NCBI RefSeq assembly: GCF_040954645.1
Contig: NC_092803.1
Location: forward strand, 83,154,417 to 83,218,416
Reading direction: 5' to 3'
DNA length: 64,000 nucleotides
From: Diabrotica undecimpunctata
Taxonomy: Eukaryota > Arthropoda > Insecta > Coleoptera > Chrysomelidae
A program made the translations under genes and the position numbers. The notes beneath the pieces were generated by a model that was given only the letters and a program-made list of their open reading frames with translations, searched no databases and was not told the DNA's origin. Positions 58,085 through 64,000 of this stretch are shown here, in pieces (the first letter of the stretch is position 1; each line of letters begins with the position of its first letter).

Positions 58085-59241
58085 CATCTACACTTGATTA
58101 CTTGTCCTTTAGACATTTAGACCTTCCAAGACGGGTTACAAATGACTGAGTGGAAAATGTGTGGCCTACACTCAGGTCCGGCTATAGCGATGATGAAATT
58201 TTTAATGCTGACGATATGGGGTTATTTTTTAGACTGACACCTGATCACACGTTAAAGTTTAAAGGGGAGAAATGTTCCGGTGGTAAACTCTCAAAAGAGC
58301 GAGTTACATTCCTTGTTGCAGCCAACATGTCCGGTTCCATAAAAAGGAAGCTTTTGGTGATAGGAAAAATTAAAATGCCGCGCTGTTTTAAAAACGTGAA
58401 AAATCTCCCGATTGATTACGATTTCAATAAAAAAGCCTGGATGACGTCGGCTATTTTTGAAAAGATTTTAATAAAATGGGACATTGAACTTTTACAACAA
58501 AAGAAACGCATAATTTTAATTATCGACAACTGTTCGTCACACCCACTAGTTGACAGGTTAAAACAAATTAAACTCGTTTTTCTGCCTCCAAGTTGTACGT
58601 AAGTACTGCAGAGCATAGACCAAGGAGTTATAAGAAGTCTTAAAGAATGCTTTCGGAAAGAATTGGTGTACAAAATCATCGAAAAGAGAGAGAATAATGA
58701 CGATACCAAAGTCAGTATTTTTAACGGTATACTAATGATATCAAAGGCATGGGAATCTGTGCGGAAGGAAACGATCATCAACTGTTTTCGTTTTTCCGGC
58801 CTAACTAACGACTTACAACCATCAGGAATCGCATACAACGATATTGCACAAAAGCATTTGCAGGATGCCGTTTCCCTTCTCAGTTCTGACTGCTCTGCAG
58901 ATGACTATGTACGAGTGGATGACGAAATAAGTACGAGCGAAGAACTGTCAGATATTGACATCGTACTGAGTCACCAAACTAGTGACAAACAAAGTACTGA
59001 TGAGGCTGATGAAGAATTGGAAGATTTCGGCAAAATCCCTACTGTTGCTGAAGCGTATGCTGCTTGTTCCACCATAAGAGCATTTATTCAGACTGCTGAA
59101 ACTTCCCAGAGTGTGATAGACTCATTATCGATTGTTTTCACATCAATTGAAAAAATGTTTTTTTCAGAAGTTCAAGGAAGGCGACTTTTTTCATTAAATA
59201 TTCAGGTAAAATGTTGTATTTACATATTTTGTAATACATAA
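58085..59241 (+). pseudogene. Tigger-type transposase catalytic domain, broken
   Basis: Frame 58150-58602: SDDEIFNADDMGLFFRLTPD with the first Asp, FLVAANMSGSIKRKLLVIGK, LIIDNCSSHPLVDRLK with the second Asp, and FLPPSCT just before a TAA at 58600-58602. Reading on: VLQSIDQGVIRSLKECFRKE with the third Asp, 30 residues beyond the second, giving the DD30D spacing usual for Tigger/jerky transposases. The acidic C-terminal region (58850-59040, DDYVRVDDEISTSEELSDID) is also family-like. A TGA at about 58147 separates this from the upstream piece FRHLDLPRRVTND, and no CENP-B-type helix-turn-helix is found further upstream. The transposase would act in the nucleus on the element's TIRs. Confidence 0.88.
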
Positions 59242-59625
59242 ATGTATCTATTTTTCTTTGTCTTTTTAAAAATAAATAGTATGTATGCCTACACTTTTAT
59301 AATACAAAGATTTTGAGAAACCGTTATTTTATGAGTATACTTTATTGACATACTTATTTCAATACATATTATACATATATGTATGTACATATTTAGATTT
59401 ACGTAAGTACAATAAACACATATGTTAAATGTTATGTATAATATGTTATTATAACATATTATAAGTATAGATAAAGTAACACATTTTTGCGTCATAAACG
59501 TAGGTACAACGAACTAACTGTTCCTACCAGTGTAATCGATTATAGCAACATGTTCATTATAACCGATAGAACCGCTTACAGAGAACACTGGCTACAACGT
59601 ACAAAAACCACCAGTCCCCTGAAGT

Positions 59626-59647
59626 TCGTTATAAACGATTTTGACTG
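59626..59647 (-). repeat. Right terminal inverted repeat of Tigger element
   Basis: Complement begins CAGTCAAAATCGTTTATAAC; followed by TA target duplication. Confidence 0.92.
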
Positions 59648-59869
59648 TATTTGTTAATATCTTGCCTGTACATTTAATCGAACAGGAGGTATTGGGATTT
59701 TTTCTGGTGGTGGAAATACTAATATCAGGGCTTTCTTATGCAATTGTTGGTTTAAAGTTTTGTTTGTTTCTTCGTTGTCCATTGTTTACTATTACTTGTG
59801 TTGTAGTGTTGAAAACAAAAGTTTTCAGTGTTTTATTGTTAGATAAAAATGAACTTCCAAATGGAGTAA

Positions 59870-60429
59870 CGGTCAAATCCATCACTTTATTAATATTGTG
59901 TCTAAATACTCCTAACCAGATATTTATTTTTCTACGATATTGGATATTGTTTTCAATAATATCTCAGGTTTTCATGTAGACCAAATCATCATTGCTAAAC
60001 AACATGTTTTTTTAACTGTCTACGTGCATTAACCCTTATCAACATTTTATAACAAAATTACGCTCGTCTCGTAGCATCTCCTTCTCTTAGGTATTGATGA
60101 CATTGAAATTTATACGAACGGAATTTATTTCTTTTCAAAATTTTTAAGTCTGTGTAATAAGGAATGTCAAACTGGTCTGTAATGGTTTGAAAACTTATTG
60201 TAGGAGTTTCAACTACTGCTGTTAATACATTGATTTCGTTTTGATTTTCGAAATTACTTTGCACCTTGGAAATATTGTTTGTGCAGGTACAATTAGAAAT
60301 CACGGTCCCAGTATTTTTAAACTTTTTAAAAACCCTTTGAATTGTTGTACAACATGGAATTGGTCTATTAGAATATCTTACGGCAAATAAAGAACTGACA
60401 GGGCGCGCACTATTGCCTGGATAAAACAT
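59870..60429 (-). pseudogene. Mariner/Tc3-like transposase N-terminal half
   Basis: Open frame 60429-60058: ARPVSSLFAVRYSNRPIPCC then TTIQRVFKKFKNTGTVISNC (the insect helix-turn-helix domain, AxxLYxERYPxRxxPxxxTFxRxxxxxxxTGSV), VLTAVVETPTISFQTI and LKILKRNKFRSYKFQCHQYL followed by REGDATRRA. Beyond the stop, shifted frames give YWKQYPIS and INIWLGVFRHNINKVM near 59960-59890 (the first part of the catalytic core). 3' part missing or displaced by the Tigger insertion. Confidence 0.72.
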
Positions 60430-60430
60430 C

Positions 60431-60961
<531 letters not shown>

Positions 60962-61085
60962 TGAGGTATATTCGTAAAAGAATGCAAGAGAGGGCTAACC
61001 ATTCTCTTTGTAGAATAGACCGGTTTTAACTACTAATCAAGGGTACGTATCACACAATCTAACCTTCCAGTAAATAGATGTTTGT

Positions 61086-62215
61086 CATCATCATAAGTGG
61101 CTCGACAATCCGTTGTGGATCTTGGCCTGCTCACAAAGAAGTCGCCACTCCTGTCGATTCCTGGCAACTTCCCTCCATCTTCTAACCCCTAGAATCTGTA
61201 GGTCTTCTTCCACATCATCAATCCATCTCATTCGTGGACGTTCTCTGCTTCTTGTGCCCTCTGGTTTTGAAAATGTTAATCTCTTCGTGTATTCATGATC
61301 TGACATCCTAGCAATGTGTCTAGCCCATCTAAGTCTCTGCACTTTAACGAATTACACAATATTTGGATCGGTGTATAACTGATACAGTTCAAAGTTGTAT
61401 CTTCGACGCCATAGCCCATTTTCATTTACGGCCCCAAAAATCTTTTTAAGAATTTTTCTCTCAAAAATACCAAGAAGTCTTTTATCATTTTGAGATAAGA
61501 TCCACGTTTCAGCCCCATATATCAAAACTGGTCTTATTAAGGTCCTGTATATATTAAGCTTTAGTGCACGTTTTATATTTTTATTTTTTAAATGTCTCTG
61601 GAGGCCGTGAACAGTTCTGTTTGCTATTGCTAAGCGTCTTTTTATTTCGTCGCTTGTCGTGTTTGTTGCGTTTACTAGCGATCCAAGATATGTAAATTCT
61701 TTGACTTGCTCAAAGGTATGGTTGTTAATTTGAATTCTTTGTTGGATATTTCGAGGGTTTTTAGAAACCAACATATATTTGGTTTTTCCTCGTTTACCAC
61801 AAGTCCTAATTCACTTGCTGCGTCCGCAAGCCTTGTAAAATACTGCACCATGTCTCTCATACTTCTGCCCACTATAACTATATCGTCAGAATGCGAGAAT
61901 TTGCGTCGATCTATTAAAAATAGTTCCATTCATTCTAATATTTAATTGTCTGATTGCCTTTTCCAAGGCAATATTAAAGAGCAGACACGCCAACGCGTCC
62001 CCCTGTCTTAGACCATTATTAATGTCAAAGAACGTAGAGTTTTCTCCTTCAATTCTAACGCATGAGCTTACGTTTTGCATTGTTAGGTGGGTTAACTTAA
62101 CTAACTTAGATGGGATCCCAAAGTCTATCATTGCATTATATAATGCAGTTCTTTCCACACTGTCATATAGGCTGCTTTGAAGTCAATGAAGAGATGGTGT
62201 GTTTCTATGTTAATA
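61086..62215 (-). mobile_element. Non-LTR retrotransposon 3' half
   Basis: From motif A at about 62200 to a 3' end at 61086 in ATGATGATG repeats, same family as 53693-54815 and better preserved. 5'-truncated just upstream of motif A. Confidence 0.88.
61091..62210 (-). pseudogene. Reverse transcriptase C-terminal half, a few lesions
   Basis: Motif A IETHHLFIDFKAAY lies just upstream of a frame slip at about 62160. The frame 62158-61886 has FGIPSKLVKLTHLTMQNVSS and NNGLRQGDALACLLFNIALE (motif B). The frame 61929-61675 has FSHSDDIVIVGRSMRDMVQY (motif C, SDD, with His before it where Tyr/Ala is usual) and LGLVVNEEKPNI. The frame 61774-61352 has FTYLGSLVNATNTTSDEIKR, LIRPVLIYGAETWILSQND and RRYNFELYQLY. 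The frame 61342-61091 has VQRLRWARHIARMSDHEYTK and RERPRMRWIDDVEEDLQILG to a stop. Lesions: slips near 62160, 61900 and 61770 and an in-frame stop at 61352-61354. Confidence 0.88.
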
Positions 62216-62304
62216 TGTTTGTGTTATGTTTGTGTTAATAGATGTTTGTGTTAAGGTGGAAATTAGACTGTGTAGTGAAGTCCCTTTCTTTTTAATCGTA
62301 TCCT

Positions 62305-63780
62305 CTCTTTGCGCTTGGAGATGCGGTATGGTACACATTTTTTTCTAAAAACCTTGCAGATTTCTTATGGTAGAGTAGATAGACTTTTACAAAAAAAATC
62401 ACAAACTGGAGTTCCACCCCGGGATAAAGGAGGACAAAGTACGTCAGCAAATAAAACAGGTTACGACAAAACTACCGAAGTAAAAGAATTCATTAGCAAA
62501 TTTCCCACATAAGAATCACATTATACGAGGCATAAAAGTAAACATAGTTATTTTGCACCAGATTTGAGTTTAGGAATCCTTTGTAACTTTTACAAAGGAG
62601 AACATACTAGTAATCCTGTCCACATATTTGAAAAATATAATTAGTACCCAATTTAATATTGGATTCCATGCACCAATTACGGATTCGTGCAAAAAATGCT
62701 TTTTTGCACGAATGATTTTTATAACAAAAAAAATCATGTTGTCAACAGTTCAAGCAGAAAAACGTGAATTTGAAGTAACACTAGAGGTTCACCAACGAAA
62801 AGCAGACCGTGCTAGATGTGGTATCAAACAAGATGCAGAGTGTGCAAAACAAAATCCTGAAGAACTTACAATGATTGAATTTGACTTGACGCGAACGTTG
62901 CCCACACCAGTTATCAGCACTGGAATTTCTTATTATAAACGCCAGTTGTGGACTTACGTCTTAGGAGTCCATAATTTGGCTACTAATAATGCTCATATGT
63001 ATGGAACGAGACACAAGCATCACGAGGACCTCAAGAAATATTATCCTGTTTACTGCATTATTTTAAAAATGGTGTTACAACAAAAAATGTAATACTATAT
63101 TCCGATCAATGCGGAGGGCAGAACCGTAACATTAAAATGGCTGTCCCTTGAGATTTTATTGTATCACATCCTGACATCGTGGTGGAAAATATTGATCATA
63201 AGTTTTTAGTCAGCGGACATTCTTACCTTGCCTGTGACCAAGATTTCGGAGTAATAAGTAAGCAAAAAAATTTTTTTAAAGATATCTACGTACCTGACGA
63301 CTGGAAGGTAATAGCACATGCACGAAGTAAATCACATTTTACGGTAATAAAGATGACAGAAAACGATTTTTATTCTACTAAGAAGTTAGAAAGAAATATA
63401 ACAAATCGCAAACTTGATACACAAAAATTAAAAGTCCAATGGTTACAGAATTAGTGGTTGCAATACAAGAAAAAACAAATCCATTTACAATTTACTACAT
63501 ATACAATAATAATGCAGATGTTCTCTTTTACTGACTAGATGTCAAAAAGAGGACATCCAGGGAAATACTTCAGCTAGATTATCTTTATCCCAATGGACGT
63601 CCAATAACCGAAGCAAAAAAGAAAGATCTTTTGAAATTACTTTCATTTATACCTCCAATACATCATGGATTTTACACAAGCACCAGAACAATAAGATCCA
63701 CTATACAGCAAGAAGAAGAGTTCATTACCGATGAAGATCAAGTATTTTTGTTACTTTGTTTTTTAATAAAGCATATTTTC
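62305..63780 (+). pseudogene. Remnant of an unclassified, probably DDE-like transposon gene
   Basis: Pieces in three frames form one protein. 62309-62512: FFLKTLQISYGRVDRLLQKK and PPRDKGGQSTSANKT. 62628-63092: ITDSCKKCFFARMIF (C-x-x-C), EFDLTRTLPTPVISTGISYY and KRQLWTYVLGVHNLATNN. Then WNETQASRGPQEI (about 63000), FKNGVTTKNVILYSDQCGGQ with NRN (about 63065-63130), and 63179-63454: DHKFLVSGHSYLACDQDFG and VIAHARSKSHFTVIKM. The motifs YSDxCGGQNRN and GHxxxxxDxDF recur in many insect predicted proteins of unknown function (a DUF7869-like domain, from memory) and look like catalytic acids of a transposase. Frame breaks near 62515, 63000 and 63130. No TIRs recognised. Confidence 0.65.
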
Positions 63781-63864
63781 AACATTGATAGTGTTTAATT
63801 GTATTGTACTCTAGGTCTAATCTACATTCCTATTAAAAATTTTAAGGGCACACTGATGCAAAAA

Positions 63865-63867
<3 letters not shown>

Positions 63868-63942
<75 letters not shown>
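63868..63942. repeat. (TA)n microsatellite
   Basis: About 74 bases of TA repeats near the window end. Confidence 0.95.
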
Positions 63943-63944
<2 letters not shown>

Positions 63945-64000
63945 AGGAGACCAACAAGCTTAATTTTGCGGAGAATGTCAATTTTGGAACCCTAAAATGA

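Larger units (their letters stand above)
57597..59647 (+). mobile_element. Tigger/pogo-type DNA transposon with TIRs
   Basis: Both ends read CAGTCAAAATCGTTTA (left 57597; right as complement ending 59647) with 20 of 22 or more outer bases matching, flanked by TA on each side (57595-57596, 59648-59649). A DDE transposase of the Tigger type lies inside on the plus strand. Ends, TA target and transposase agree. Size 2051 bp; the part encoding the DNA-binding N-terminus seems lost. Confidence 0.93.

Noticed and set aside
58416..58838. 140-codon minus-strand frame
   Set aside because: Shadow of the Tigger transposase.

Overview
The window reads as a repeat-rich, AT-rich arthropod genome segment, most likely from an insect, and a beetle with a large TE-laden genome would fit. 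The evidence is the mix of decayed transposons: many non-LTR retrotransposon pieces, CR1- and jockey-like pieces, a Penelope-type GIY-YIG fragment, a hAT element, a Tigger/pogo element, several Tc1/mariner-type transposases, long palindromic elements and many (TA)n tracts. There is no operon structure and there are no rRNA or tRNA genes that I can see. The species call is an inference. No host protein gene can be asserted with confidence.

Layout. 1-2.8 kb: APE-type retroelement cut by the window edge and interrupted by a second retroelement tail, ending in a (TA)n tract. 3.6-4.1 kb: RT C-terminal scrap. 4.4-7.4 kb: Tc1-like transposase split by a hAT element (4512-6656) with terminal inverted repeats and an exact 8-bp target duplication. 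7.4-9.5 kb: unassigned, with one charged ORF. 9.5-9.93 kb: GC-richer patch ending in a possible first coding exon with a splice donor. 11-13.7 kb: RT scraps and a decayed DDE transposase. 14.0-14.84 kb: long palindromic element. 16.1-21 kb: Tc1-like and RT scraps and a TIR element. 22.2-24.0 kb: a palindromic MITE beside the best copy of a transposase whose second Asp and Glu are 82 residues apart. 25-29.4 kb: RT pieces, including a nearly full RT ORF on the minus strand. 31.3-32.55 kb: 1.2-kb palindrome enclosing a transposase scrap. 32.56-34.28 kb: CR1-like element. 34.8-36.2 kb: nested retroelements with a 10-bp target duplication. 36.2-42 kb: mostly featureless apart from a hairpin-rich stretch and a CCAAT-rich palindrome. 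42.9-52.9 kb: transposase and RT scraps and three more palindromic elements. 53.7-57.6 kb: RT, Tc1-like, jockey and Penelope pieces. 57.6-59.65 kb: Tigger element with clear TIRs. 59.9-64 kb: Tc1-like N-terminus, RT element and an unclassified DDE-like gene remnant.

How the genes work together: they do not form a pathway. The window is a layered record of insertions. Retroelements were copied in and usually 5'-truncated, and DNA transposons inserted into them and into each other. Almost every ORF carries stops, frameshifts or internal deletions. The parts most worth following are the three copies of the wide-spaced DDE transposase family, the asymmetric 1.2-kb palindrome, the candidate host exon at 9892-9926 and the unclassified gene remnant at 62.3-63.8 kb.
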